A stretch of DNA of 64,000 nucleotides. Source: Lanius collurio (taxonomy: Eukaryota > Chordata > Aves > Passeriformes > Laniidae). The position numbers were made by a program, and so were the translations under genes. Positions 45,896-58,680 of this stretch are shown one piece after another. The stretch is from the NCBI GenBank assembly GCA_020086605.1, contig JACBWW010000020.1:12330011-12394010 (forward strand), in the 5' to 3' direction. The notes beneath the pieces are model-generated. The model searched no databases. It was not told the DNA's origin and worked only from the letters and a program-made list of their open reading frames with translations. Numbering within the stretch: the stretch's first letter is position 1; each line of letters opens with the position of its first letter.

Positions 45896-48800
45896 CTTAC
45901 AGTGTACTAAAGACTAACACATTTTGCTTCATACAGGCTGATTTTGGTTGGATTCGGGGCAGGAAACAGGGAAGGCCCAACCAGCCAGCAGACATCCCAG
46001 CTTGAAAACAGAGAACCCTCACACATCTCCAGCCACAAGGCATTACACCAGGCAGTATCATTCCAACAGACATGAAGATAGTGAAAAGAAAGTTTTCAAA
46101 TAAATGCACTCAAAAAGGACAAAAGTAATCCAGTGTAGAGACCTAGAGGGACTAATGACCCAATATATTAAGATTAACGTTAAACTCAAGGCTTACTTCT
46201 CATTTAGATATTGAATTAGGCGGCCAGATGTTGGCATTAAAAAGAATGAAGCATGATCAATAGCTACACTTCTAACTACTCTATATTCTAGGGAACAGCA
46301 GTCTTATTTTTAAGCAAAAAATATCCAAAATTATTTGGTTTCAATCTTGCCTTCAGAGTATATACAGTACATTTTTACTGAGAGGCTTGGGTTTTGCTAT
46401 AGGTTTTGGTGATTTTCTTTTTCTTTGGCAGAGGAAAGAAGTATGTAGTTGCATCCTCAAAAACAACTGCAGAACCGATTACAATATTCTAAGTAACTAC
46501 TGTCATTACTACAAATACTATTTTTCCTAAAGCTTTAAAAAACTTTCCTAATTATATATGTACCTCAGAAGCTATTCCATCTTCAAGAAGCACTTAGAAT
46601 GCCTTGGTTTGATCACAAAGCTTTCCTTCTCTTTCTCATTCTCTAATTACTCAAGTGGTCACAATTGCAATTGAAAGCCTTATGTAGACATTTAGATTAA
46701 TTTTAAAATGAAACAAAAAAAAAATCCATTCTTGAGAAAGGCTTTGCCAAAAGTAATGAAAGTGAAATGGAAATTATTTCATTCATGTGGATTTTTTAAA
46801 TTTCTCTAATGTAGTCTACTGCCACTAGCTATCAATTTAGCATCCTAATTTTACCACAAGGTTCTTATAAACTCCTGTTGTTCTCTTCCATCCGCAGCGA
46901 GAGTACTAATGGTAATTTTACAGCATTTATTAGTGCCCCATTTCTCAAACAACCTGAGACAGAAATAGCTTCTGGAGGGTATGGACCTTTGACATTTAGA
47001 TCCCTCCTTCACTGGCTTTAATTAAAATTATCATATCCTAAAAGTCTAACAGACCAAGTGTATTCCTGTAGATGCTCATCACCCAACCCACCCTCATGGG
47101 GATTCTAATGGGAGCTCTCTGCAAGGAAATAATGGAAATTTGATCACCATCTTCCCAGATCAATTCACACGGGGAATGTCAATCAGAAGCCAGACTTTCA
47201 ACTTTGAATCCATAACAGGATAGTCCACAACAGGATAGCAGGAAATTCTGTGCTTTCTGTACAAGTGGTCAACATTTCAAATTATACTATTTATTCACAA
47301 AGGAAAGGAGTATGTATTTTCCAGACTCTTTCATGTGCCTTGAATAAATTGCACGTGTGATGAAAAAATACTTCTGAAGCCATAATATTCATAAAGATGC
47401 TATGTCTGGAGACTGTGGCTCTCTGGGTTCTGCACACAATGCCCAGAAAAAGAAATTAAACAAGTGAGGAAATGCCAGCATTTTTACTTGCTCCTAGAAT
47501 CACATCTGATACCACCTTGGGAGACAGAGCTTTTGTTTGATATCCACCTGTTTGACCTGTCAGAATAAAAACACAGCAGTTGCAGCAGATGTGAGACAAA
47601 GAGAAAATATCACTGACAGTGACATCTTTGTCAGGAAGGACAACTTTCCTGCTGAGAGAGTTATGCTAATTACCTGGAAATTCACAGCTGTTGAATCAAC
47701 CTCAAGATGTTTGAAAGCAAAACCAGATATTTTAAGAAAAAAAAAAATTATGGTACTTTGTACCAGTAAATCTGGCTTCAAAGCAAAAATGTAACCAGCT
47801 CTTCTTGAAATCCCTTAAACTTCAGCCAGACTTTTACATTGACCTGCAGTACAGCTGATGCCTAACAAGACAAACCAATCTGCTAAAAATTAACAAGCTC
47901 GCCTCACTTGCAATTTATCACATATTTATCTGAAATCTATGTTTTTACTTTCAAGGAGATGCAAAATGGCTTAATTTAGAAAATAATTTTGAGCACTTGA
48001 GAAACCACTTAATGCTGCTGAAGCCAGCTCTGAAACAAGGTTCTGTACCAATAGTTTAGAAAGATAATTACATGAATGAGTAATGGCCTGTCACAAGTCT
48101 TGTTCCCTTGACTAAAGAGCAGTGGATATTTGCATATTCAAAATAAGGTAATCGCACACTGTCTCCATTTCAGCCCTGGTCTCAAGACAAAACCAAACAG
48201 GCAATTTTGAACTCAACAGTCCATCAAAAGACTCAATCTTCCACAATTATAGGAAATATGTAGCTTAAGCTGTGAATGCTAACACAAGGGTGTGTAACTG
48301 GGGAGAGGAGGTGGTGGTGGTGGTGATGTGTAAGGAGCGAGTGAACATCCAAAACACAATTTCTAAACTTTCAAGTCTACTTGCTACTTGCATCCAGTAT
48401 GGGCTGATTGCCTATTTTGATAACATCTGCATAAAAGAAGCACATCCTGAATTCACCAACTCACAAACAAAGAGATGAGACATAACCCCAGATTAGAAAG
48501 CTCATCATGGATTTTGCTTCTGCACAGAGACTGTCCAGACAAGGACAACCAGGGACCTGAGATTCTGTAAAGAGGCAAAATGGAAGGGTTCTCAAAAACT
48601 GATTGTCTAGAAAACAAGAGAGCTAGGAGACACAAAGAAACTGTTCCATGCTGGGAAAAAAACTGGAGATGAAGGAGGCATGAAGACAAATGCCAGTGGT
48701 TCACAGGGACATTGGTCTTTAATACTGGGACTGCAACTGTGTAACTGTGAGCATCCCCACAGCAGCAACCACAGCCCTGGACCAGCAACCTCCCTGGACC

Positions 48801-49826
48801 AGCAGCAATCTCTTTGCCAGGAATGGAAGGAGAATCTAGAGAATGCAGCCCTGTGTATGAGTAAGGAAGCTCATGTGAGAGCTAGCCAAGCAGGGCAAAA
48901 CCTCTCAGCTCATCTGTTCTTAGATAAACCCACCCCAGCATCAAGATCTGCGCTAAGTTTACTTTGCCTAATCCATGACAAGATACTTTTCAGTCCAGCT
49001 CCAAATCCTGCTCATTTTTCCATATTTTTGGGAGGTTTAGAAGGTCTATTACTGAAACTCACTCTGTCAGGATAGCCGATACATTTTCACCTTTTTTCCA
49101 CTGATTTTTCATCCTTTAAAACCTAGGGCTTATCCAGATCAAATGTATGTAGTGAGTGACTAATATACCTGCCTTACTAAAATAGTGACATCTACATATC
49201 ACACTACAGAATGGCTGGTTTTAATTGAAAAATCCAATATTCAGATTAATATCAGCACAACAGCCTAGAAACCTGGATAAAAAGATCCAGACATCCATTT
49301 ACTTTTAGAACAGACTCTCCCATTTTTGTGTAATCTCTTTTTTTCCTCATCTATCTTTTCCCCTGTAAATAAAGTCTCTACAGCAGAGATCAAGATTTAC
49401 ACTACATATCAGAGAATATTTAACATGTATTCAGAATAACAAGTTTATGTTAACCACTTAAAGTTATTTTCCATTTTGTTTTCAGTGATTTCTCATTGCA
49501 GTTGTAGACAAAGCGAACATCACTGAGAAGCTAGGAAGAAATAGAACCATACTTTAAGAACATCTGTTAGTGTCTTTAAATAAAATACCTTTCTAAAATA
49601 GAGTCCAAAGAGATGGATTAGGTTGCCATTTCAGCAAGAAGAAAAGGTTAATCTTATGAAAACCTTCTCTCTTTCAATAACTGAAACAAACATGTATGAT
49701 GAGATGAGAGCTTGGAAACTATTAAGACTCCAAGGTATAATCCCAGGCAGATTTACCTATAACTTTAAGTCACATTTACCAGTTTGCACAACCAGCCTTT
49801 CCTATCTACTTAAAAAGCATTTTAAC
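45896..49826. other. AT-rich unique DNA, no gene seen
   Basis: No gene. The frames at 47537-47794, 48453-48788 and 48680-49075 (131 residues) have no recognisable domain. Near 47660-47680 the text TTATGCTAATTACC contains homeodomain/POU-like cores, which is weak evidence for an enhancer. Confidence 0.4.
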
Positions 49827-49889
49827 CAAAAAAAAAACAAACCAACAAAAAACCAAAAAAAAAAAAACCAAAAACCCAGAAAAAAACAA
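49827..49889. repeat. A-rich low-complexity tract
   Basis: A runs separated by CC and CAA. It gives the Lys/Asn-rich end of the frame at 49623-49901. Confidence 0.93.
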
Positions 49890-50714
49890 CCTATGAATTA
49901 AAATCTTTTCAGCAAGTACTATATCTGCATTTATTACTCACTGAAACTTAAAAAAAGTTGTAGTACACAGAGAAACACACTAAAGCAATAATTCCTCACC
50001 ACATCTGAAAACTGATTTGATCTGCTGCCAGAACATTTCATGCTTTACTTATTTCATTCAATACTACTTTGCACTGCTTTTTGTGTCTCCATAGATGAGT
50101 TATTTCATATAAAATGACTAGGATAAGTAGCTAAGTATAAATAAAGGATTATTATTTCATTCACTCTCTTGGTTACATACTGCAACTGTAAATAAAGGCT
50201 TTTGTCACAAAAGTGCAATGAAGCAGATGTGCTAAATATTACTCCAGAATAAAGGATAATTTTTTTTACTGTTCTAATTGAACATCATTTCACTGAAGGC
50301 AGGGCCATGTCAGTTTCCAGCAGTTGAAAATATGATCAATATATTTGAGATTTGAAATTGCTGTCATAATATCTGTGCTTGTAAGAGAGGGAATCTGCAA
50401 GGCAGATCATTTTAGCTAGTTCTTGAATAACAAAGAGAAGCCACCATAAAACTTCACAAAGCATCATTTCTCTTTGAAATATCAATTTACAAACTTTATA
50501 TTCTTAGTGTTATTTGTATCAAAGATAGCCTGCTAAAATGTAGACTGGCTTTTGGTCTTACTCATGTTATATTAATGTCTGCAGTCCTCACTACTATATT
50601 ATTATTATTATTTCCAACTAATGAGCTGCTGGTTAGTAACAGAAATTCCCTCCAGCTACTGGAGTGAGTGCATTGCTGGAAAAAATAAGAACAACTGATA
50701 CCATGACATCTACC
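49890..50714. other. AT-rich unique DNA, no gene seen
   Basis: Contains a short (TTA)n-like patch near 50597-50612. Otherwise nothing recognisable. Confidence 0.45.
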
Positions 50715-51815
50715 TTAATTTCTCTAAAGCCGTTGACCCTGTCCCACGAATTATCCTTGTCTCTGAATTAAAGGCATAGGGATTTGATGGATGGACTATT
50801 TCATAGAGTATAAGGAATTGACTGGATGGTCATACCCAAAGAATTGAGGTCATTGGCCCGATGTCCAAATAGAGAACAGTAACAAGCAGTGTTCCTTGGG
50901 GGTCTGTATCAGGACCAGTACTACTGACTGTCTTCATTAGTCACATTGGGGTATTGAGTACAACCTCAGCAAGTTTGCAGATGACACCCAGCTGAAGGAT
51001 GCAATTAATACATTTGAGTGAAGAGATGATGTCCAGAGGGACCTTGACAGACTTGAGAAGTGGACCAACATGAAATTCATGAAGTTCGAGAAGGCCAAGG
51101 GCAAGGTTCTGTACTTGGACTGAGACCAGGCCCTGCATAAGTACAGACTGGGTGATGAATTACATGGAAGCCGCCTCCCAGAGAAGGTTTAGGGACACCA
51201 GTGGATGAGAAATTGGACATGCTCCAGCAATGCACACTCATATGCCAGAAATTCAGTTATGTCCTGGGCTGCATAAAAACAAGCATGGCCAAAGTTTGAG
51301 GGAGATGATTCTTCCCCTCTTCTCTGCTCTCAGCAGAGTCCACCTGGAATACTGCATCCAGCTTTGAGAATCACAGGACATGGACCTGGTAGAGCAGGTC
51401 CAGAAGAAGGTCACAGAAGTGGTTAGAGGGCTGGAGTGCCTCTCTTATGAAAACAGATTGAGAGAGTGGGGATTGTTCACCCTGGATGAACACCAGGGAG
51501 ATGTTATTACAGGACTTGAATAATTAGAGGGTATGTAATAAAGGTGTAACAAGACTCTTTACCTGGGTCTGTAGTGATAGAACAAGGGCACCAATTTTAA
51601 ACTGAAAGAGAGGAGATATAGGGAAGAAATTCTTTATTAAGATGGTAGTTGCCCAGTGAAACTGTGCATGGCCCATTCTTGGAAGCTGTCAAGGTCAAGT
51701 TAGATGAGGCTTAGAGCCATCTGGTCTAGTGGAAAGTTTCCATGCTTATTGCAAGGGTGTTGAATGAGAGGATCTTTAAAGATCCTTTCCAATAAAACCT
51801 TCTTATGATTCTATA
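50715..51815 (+). mobile_element. CR1 LINE, longest copy, with RT remnant
   Basis: About 1.1 kb of sense CR1. Near 50885-50940 the text resembles the region coding VPQGS-type and GPVL motifs of the CR1 reverse transcriptase, broken by stops and indels. Downstream come 'agggaccttgacagactt', 'gtcctgggctgcataaaa', 'ggctggagtgcctctctta' and the 3' end 'ttatgattctataac'. It is the most 5'-extended CR1 copy in the window. No intact ORF2 remains. Confidence 0.9.
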
Positions 51816-54800
51816 ACTTCTTCCTTCAAGTGGATAATCTAAACACTTTGTATTTCTCAGTCATATTTCCTTATTAATAACATAAAGGTCTTTGTACAAT
51901 TCTTGATTGTTCTTCATATTTCCTTCTGCATTGAACATGCCTCTCCATATGCAAGTGGTTCTTATATATAGGTATTAAAATCTATATAAATAAACATTCT
52001 CATGTGGTCTGTAAACAAACCTTAATTCATCATCATTGACATTTATGTCTATTTTTATTCATGTTTCCATTCTTATAGGTTATTGCATGGCACCACAGCC
52101 CACTCAGCACCTCCAGCAGTGTTTCACAACAGCTGTTCTGCTGTGCCTAAGGGAGCTGGTGTTCCAGATAGGGAAAATTTCTCCATTTCCAAGTTTTTTT
52201 CTTCATACCCGGATGTCACTTTTAAGAAATGTAGATAAATTAAGCACAGACCACTGCCGGGTGCTTGATTTTTGTCCCAGATATTCATGATTAAATATTT
52301 CAGAAAAAAACCTATATAGGTGTAGGTAAATTTAAATACTATTTGGAAGTATTGTCCACACAAGGAAAAAGTTGGGACTCCTCATTCTAAAAATACATGT
52401 TCCAATTTTTCAAAGGTCTTTAAGCAGAATTGACTGACAATTTTTGGGTTTTAACACGTATTTTTGTAAAAGGGCTATATAGGGTCAAGTCTCAAAAAGA
52501 AAAGTACACAGAACCTCTAATAAAAATTCTCATCTCCTTTTCCCAGCCGTCCTAGAGCATCCAGGTGTGGTCTCCCACAACTGGCTTAATACTCTTCTAA
52601 GTTTTCTCATTGCCTTTTCATAACAAAATGACAGTGGATTTCTAGAAAAGTGGGAGACCTAAACCTGAGTTTCCAAACCTTTACATTTCATTGAAGTACT
52701 TATGCACAAATGAAAAACACTAACTCTCTAAAACTGACAGCAGAGGTTATCTAAATGAACTATTGACTGTGGTAAATGTCATGATGCAAAAAAAAAAAAC
52801 CAAAAAAAAAAAAATTAAAATCAAGCATAAGAGGAAGACGACCCATCAAGCAGATGGAAGAATAGTCTCCCTCCTATCTGTTGTCAGACATTTACATGGG
52901 TAATTCAAATCCCCAGGAAGACTTATCCATTTCCATTGTTGGTAAAATAAACAAAACAAAACAAATTTTTAAAAAAACCTGTATTTTAAGTCTTCTAAGC
53001 AACTAACCAAAACCATAGGAACAAGCACAAAAAGAAAGTACAAAAAAATTAATGTGCACAAATTCTGCCCAAAAATGCAAACTGTGCTATTAGGAAATAT
53101 TAAGTCAGACTGGATAACTGATAAACATTTTTTGTTACATTTGGTTCAGTGATTTAACGTCATCCTACCTTGTCAGGGACAGAATTTGTTTTCACTTGCC
53201 ATCTGTTGAGTGGCTTTTCTGCAGCATGTCAGTGATCTCTACCAATTTCAAGAGCTGATGTGTCTCTACCACAGCACTCTCTCAGATGCCATTTGACAAA
53301 GCATCTTGTAACCAGACCCAGGCAGAGCAGATGTTTCAGATTTTTCTTTTCCACCAGTAATTCCTACAAATAAGATAGGGTATATATGAGTGAATTACAT
53401 GTACAGAGCTGTTACCAAGGATGTCAAATTTTCGTTGATTTCACAGGAGTATGAAGCAGAAGGCACAGGTTCATCACTGCCTCCAAGCAGTGTGCTACAA
53501 TGAACAGCCATGGGAATTGTTACAGCCATCATTTACACAGGACAGAGTTGCAGGCCTTACCTGGTCTTTATCACCAACTGCAAGTGCCACTATGGCTCAG
53601 GATTATCAGGGTAGCACCAAATCTTCACACTGCCTTGCAAACTTTTTGTCAGTCTCTAAGTCTGCTTTAAAAAAACCCATGTACATAAATGTAAAAATGA
53701 AACTCTCTGATAAGATTTAATGGTTTAGTAACACTATTTTTAAATGTTTTTTAATGGAATATTATGGTACATAATCTTATAACAGGCACTACTTGAAGCT
53801 TGCTAAAAGCCTTTAGTAGGCTTGTTGTTTCTGCAGAAAATGGAGATAGGTATGTTTATTTGATTGCCTTCAGTCTCTTTCCATTCAAACCACATTTAAA
53901 ATTGCATCAGCTTTTTGTCAAGAAATGTAATGACATAAACATACAGCTTTTTTATTTAAATTAAATGGCAGAGGTGGAAAGCAGTTGAAAAAGGTAGACT
54001 GTTTTTATCTTTGTAGATCTTTAACAACAAAACTGAGTGGAAAAAGAGTATGTAAAACCTGAATTGTGAAACTGACATAATTAGGTATAAGGAAAAAAGG
54101 AAACTATAACATTATCTAAATTCATAATTGCCTTAGTTGGAATGTGCTCAGGTTCTTCCATCTTCACACATTATTTTTCTTCCAGGAAATCTTCAGGTTT
54201 TTATTTATAGTGAAGTCAAATCTTCTGGGCAAGGAAGAGCCAGCTCTGCTTCAAGAAAATGCTATGTAATCATTGATACAGAGCTGTGTTAAATACCACA
54301 GTTTTATCATCCTCTATTCAGGGCTTTAAATGTACTTCTGAGCTGGTTGAAAGTTTGAGACTGAGGCAAATCACTTGGCTGACATTTGTGATACAAATTC
54401 TGATGCAAATCCCTCTCTTGATAGGTAGGATCCTTCAAGTGCAGAAGGGCAAGGTCCAGACACCAACAGAACTTTTGCCCTTAGCTTGAGCTGATCTCCT
54501 TAAAAGGAACACACAGTGAAATATCAGCAGGCCCAAAGTAGGGCCACTGACAGCGTGTACACATCCCCCCATGCCTGGTCACAAGCAGCACAAGAAGCCA
54601 AGACTGTGCAGTTCTGGTGCAGATGCCACAGGAAGAACCAGAACTCTAAATGGGACCTCTGTGCAACTCCAGTGGATAAAAAGGTCTAGATATCACTCCA
54701 TGGAAAGTACTGACCTAGCAAAAACTAAGCTGGAGGAGTATTTTCCATTACCATAGAGAAATATGAACCCATAAGGCCTGAATTTACCTACAGGTTTTCA

Positions 54801-57730
54801 TAATTCAAAATACATTTTTTCAGGTCTTCAGTGTTTTAACAGCTTTGCTTTAATTAGTTTAATCAAATGGTATTTCAAGTAAAGTATTTCTCTTAATACA
54901 ACACAAGACACATTCATCTCTCCTGTACACGAGTTAAGGATTCACAATACCACATATAACATAAGGCAAGGAAAGACCAGCCTGAACTGTGATGTGAAAA
55001 TAGGTAGGTAACAATGGCTGCTGGGCAGTAAAATATTTTAAATTCAATTTTTGCTGTATCTATCCTAAGAACTTACAAGTATGCTGCTTCTCACCTATTG
55101 TGCTCTTATTTGACAGTCTCCCATCTCTGCTTTACTTCTTAGATTTCTAAAGCCTTTGCACCTATTAGTTTATGTAGTCTCTCCTTTGTCAGCTAACACA
55201 TGTCCTGGATGAGCAGCAGCAAGCCAGAGCTGTGTGGACAATATACCCCTTTTTGTTCTCACATCATCCCATTCTGCATTTTTCCATTCCATGTGCCTGC
55301 TTTGCTTTTTCCTAATTCCTATCTCACAGAGGTAAAATGAGTAAGAGATGATTTGAGCTAAAGCACTACACATTCCTTTTGACAAACCCTTTATTGTCAC
55401 CATTATTTAATTTTGCAGCACAACAAACCCTCACACTTCCATTCACATCTCATTCACTAAACTTTTATCAGCATAAAGGATAGCTAAGTTTTCTTTGTCC
55501 AATGGCCTTTAGAATTCACCCCCACTCAAAACATTAAAACTTCATCTCAGTACTCACAGCACTGCTTTCTGGAAACTCTAATAAACATCTGTTCAATCTC
55601 TCTCTTTATTCAAATCACATCCTTCCTTCAAATGTCTACAGTACTTTCTTCCTCATTGCCATATCAGACCAGGTCTAGTCTTAAAGGTTTACCATCCCAA
55701 ATTATCCCTTGGACCTTGCCTCCTGTCACAACAACTTAGTCAGAAGCACCCATTTGTCTCCTTCTCCTGCTACTTTTTCACACTCCCTCCATGCTGCCCA
55801 CTCTGCTAAAGAAAAAAGCCTTCACACTCCAATATGCCATCCCCCTCCCCCACACATGCACTCTCATTCAAAATCCTCTTGAGGTCTATTTTTGATGAGT
55901 CCTAAGAAAAGTCACAGTTCTTCAACCCCAATGTTGACCTGAAAGTATCCTGAAGATCTGAAGGGGAAATTTAGGTACAAATAAGCTCTTCTTTCCATTA
56001 TGCCAGAGCTTCTCCTTGTAGCCAGCTTCTCATAAAATCTCTGCTCCATCCTCATGTCCTCTATAAATGATGCAGTTCTCACCTTTTCTGTGCAGTCACT
56101 ACTGTGCCAATACATAAATCACTTTAGAAGATGTACTTCTGAAATGCTGCTTTTATCCTGTCTCAAAACTGATTTGTGATTTAGCTAAATTGTTATAAAA
56201 CTCACTTCCATAACTGGTACTGAAGTTTTCAAAACCAGAGACGATTTCCCACTTTTGTTGAGATAACGGAGATATGATGTGCATTTCAAGCCCATCGTGT
56301 CTATATTTTTCCCTCCTTTTATTGCATTTTATAGTCCTTAAACTTTTTTTGAAGAGCCAAACAGCTATAACATAGTCAATGAGAAATAAGAGACAAATCA
56401 AATTACATTCCCAGCTGCAGAGGTAGATTCTTTTTAAAAATCAGACCAATAAATGTTCTAGAAAGATTAACAGAAATAAGCAAGTGTTACTTCAATAAAG
56501 GTTAGGCAGTGGCTTTAGATTAAATCACTGTATGTTTAATTTTACTGAAAAAAAGAAATACATGAGTAATCAGCTGACCAGTGAGAACATACAGTCTTGG
56601 ACTACAATGTATAGACTATCGTGGTTTTTTTCAGTCTTCCAATATGAAAGCTGCTTATTTCTACTAAGACTGAAGTGAAAGATGTCCTTTCTCATTTGCA
56701 TTGTAAATGCCCACAGCTACTCCCACACTCAGCACCAAAAGCAAACCTGTATAGCAATTCAGAATAGATTTCCTTGCTGCAGCAAACTCGGTGCCCGCTG
56801 TCACTGCAGCAGGCTTTCCTGAAGTGTTACTAACTGACAACTTAGAACCAATTTTGAAATAATCCTATTAATATATAACAATTAAAATTAAGTCCATTGT
56901 TTTTGCAAATCTATGAATTCTCTATGAATTTCTTTGTTAGTAGTTGGAAGCCACTTTCATGTTTAATCTCAGGAGGAATAATTATTGGGAATTACCTCAG
57001 TCCTCCCACAAGTTCTCAAGAGAGGTACAGAAGGCCCCATGAGAGTGTGCTCCTTCTCTTTCCTGGATGGACAGCCAAGTGAAATGTAATACAAACCAAA
57101 GACAGTATGTTCTAAAGAGAGGATTTCATTACCTCTTTAGTCATATACTGATTCAGAAAAGATTTCTGTCTATATTTCTGTTCATGACTAAGTATCTTGA
57201 CTAAAAATAAATGCTTTTGCTTTACTACTCCTGGTTTTTGGCTCAGAAGGGCTGCTGAGACCTTATTTAAAGGAGTTCTCATGTATCATAAAAATTTTGC
57301 TATGAAACCAACTGTAATTACATGACTGAAGGTCAACAGCATTGCACATCACATTTCCTTACAGGAATAGTTTCTGAATGTTTTCCTTCACTTGTAAGAC
57401 TGTAATTTGAACAGGCTCACAATGCACCTAAAAATTGCTTATACTCTGAAATCACTGGTATCTCAAATCAGCGGCTAAGTTGATGCTATCTGTGAGCATT
57501 CAATACAAAAGAAAGCATTTCTTTTCTGCATAAGTTTTCTGCAGCCATTGACTGCACTTTTTCAGACGTATTCATCAAGAACACATGGATTCAATACACA
57601 TATCTAATCTTGTTTTCACAGAGAAACTCAGAAGTAACAGATTTATTCTAAATGAAAATTTATAAAAGATGTCATTCGTCTTAATTTATAGCTATATATT
57701 CCATTTCTCCCTGGTAACCAGTGACAGAAT
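51816..57730. other. AT-rich unique DNA, no gene seen
   Basis: About 5.9 kb without a supported gene. It contains an A-rich tract (52788-52820). The frames at 52036-52290, 53451-53720, 54286-54489 and 56153-56401 lack known motifs. Confidence 0.45.
52788..52820. repeat. A-rich low-complexity tract
   Basis: Two A runs separated by CC. Confidence 0.93.
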
Positions 57731-57985
57731 CTGAGGGAACGGCCTGAAGTTGTGACAGGAGAGGTTTAAGTTGGATATTAGAAAAAAGGTTCTTCACTGA
57801 GAGGGTGGATGGGCAATGGAACAGGCTTCCTGGGAAGATGGTCACAGCACCAGCCTGACAGAGTTCCAGAAGCATTTGGGCAGTGCTCTCTGGCACATGA
57901 TGCAACCCTTGTGGATCATTCTCTGCAGGGCCAGGAGCTGGACTCTATGATCCTTGTGCATCCTCTCCAATGCAGCTTATTCTAC
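57731..57985 (+). mobile_element. CR1-like LINE, 3' fragment
   Basis: In order: 'acggcctgaagttgtgacag', 'gaggtttaagttggatatta', 'ggttcttcactgagagggtg', 'gggccaggagctggactcta', 'tgatccttgtgcatcctctc'. These mark a CR1 subfamily with a 'gatccttgtgggtccc' type ending. The frames at 57681-57905 and 57809-58081 are incidental. Confidence 0.85.
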
Positions 57986-58108
57986 AACTTAGGTACATCC
58001 AAACACTTGAGTAAGACACACTATTTCTTATGGAGATATGCAAAACACATTTTCCTGGTTGGTCTTTCATCATCAAAATGAGTGTCTGCCATGCATAAGC
58101 TGCCCACC
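57986..58108. other. Short unique spacer
   Basis: Nothing recognised. Confidence 0.4.
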
Positions 58109-58680
58109 TGTCACGGTTTAACCCCGCTGGCCAACAAGCCCCCCAAAGCTGCTCACTCACTGTCCCACCTGCAGGATCAGAGGGAGAATCCAAAGGGTAA
58201 AAGGTAAAATACTCATGGGCTGAGATAAAGAAAGTTTAATAGGGAAAAGAAAACCTGCATACACAAGCAAAGCAAAACAAGAAATTAATCCACTGCTTCC
58301 CATGGGCAGGCAGGTGTTCAGCCATTCCCAGGACAGCAGGGCCCCATCACATGTAACACTGACTTGGGAAGACCAATGCCATCACACCAAACATCCCCCC
58401 CCATTGCTCCTTCTTCTCCCCACTTTATACACTGAGCATGATCCCTTACGGTCTGGAATATCCCTTTTGTGAATTCACATCACCTGTCCTGGCTGTGTCT
58501 GCCCCCAACCTCCCACACATCCCCAGTTTGTAATACGTCATTACAAAAAGCAGAAAAGGTCTTGGCTCTGCGTAAATTCTGCTCAGCAATAACAAAATTC
58601 TCTCTATAATCAATCCAAAACATATCCACATACTAGCCACTGTGAAGAAAATTAACTCTAACCCAGCTGAAACCAGCACA
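58109..58680 (-). mobile_element. Solo LTR, same family as 38.6 kb
   Basis: The plus strand starts TGTCACGGTTTAACCCCGC and ends AGCTGAAACCAGCACA; 572 bp. It shares long matching phrases with 38634-39225, such as 'gggcaggcaggtgttcagc', 'agcagggccccatcaca', 'acttgggaagaccaa' and 'gtacaaaaagcagaaaagg'-like text. ATTAAA on the minus strand (58235-58240) fits a poly(A) signal near the end of the sense LTR. Flanks CCACC and CAACT match at only three of five positions, so the duplication is eroded or absent. Confidence 0.85.

Noticed and set aside
48680..49075. 131-residue plus frame
   Set aside because: No recognisable domain, no splice or codon-bias support, and overlapped by a 111-residue frame on the other strand.
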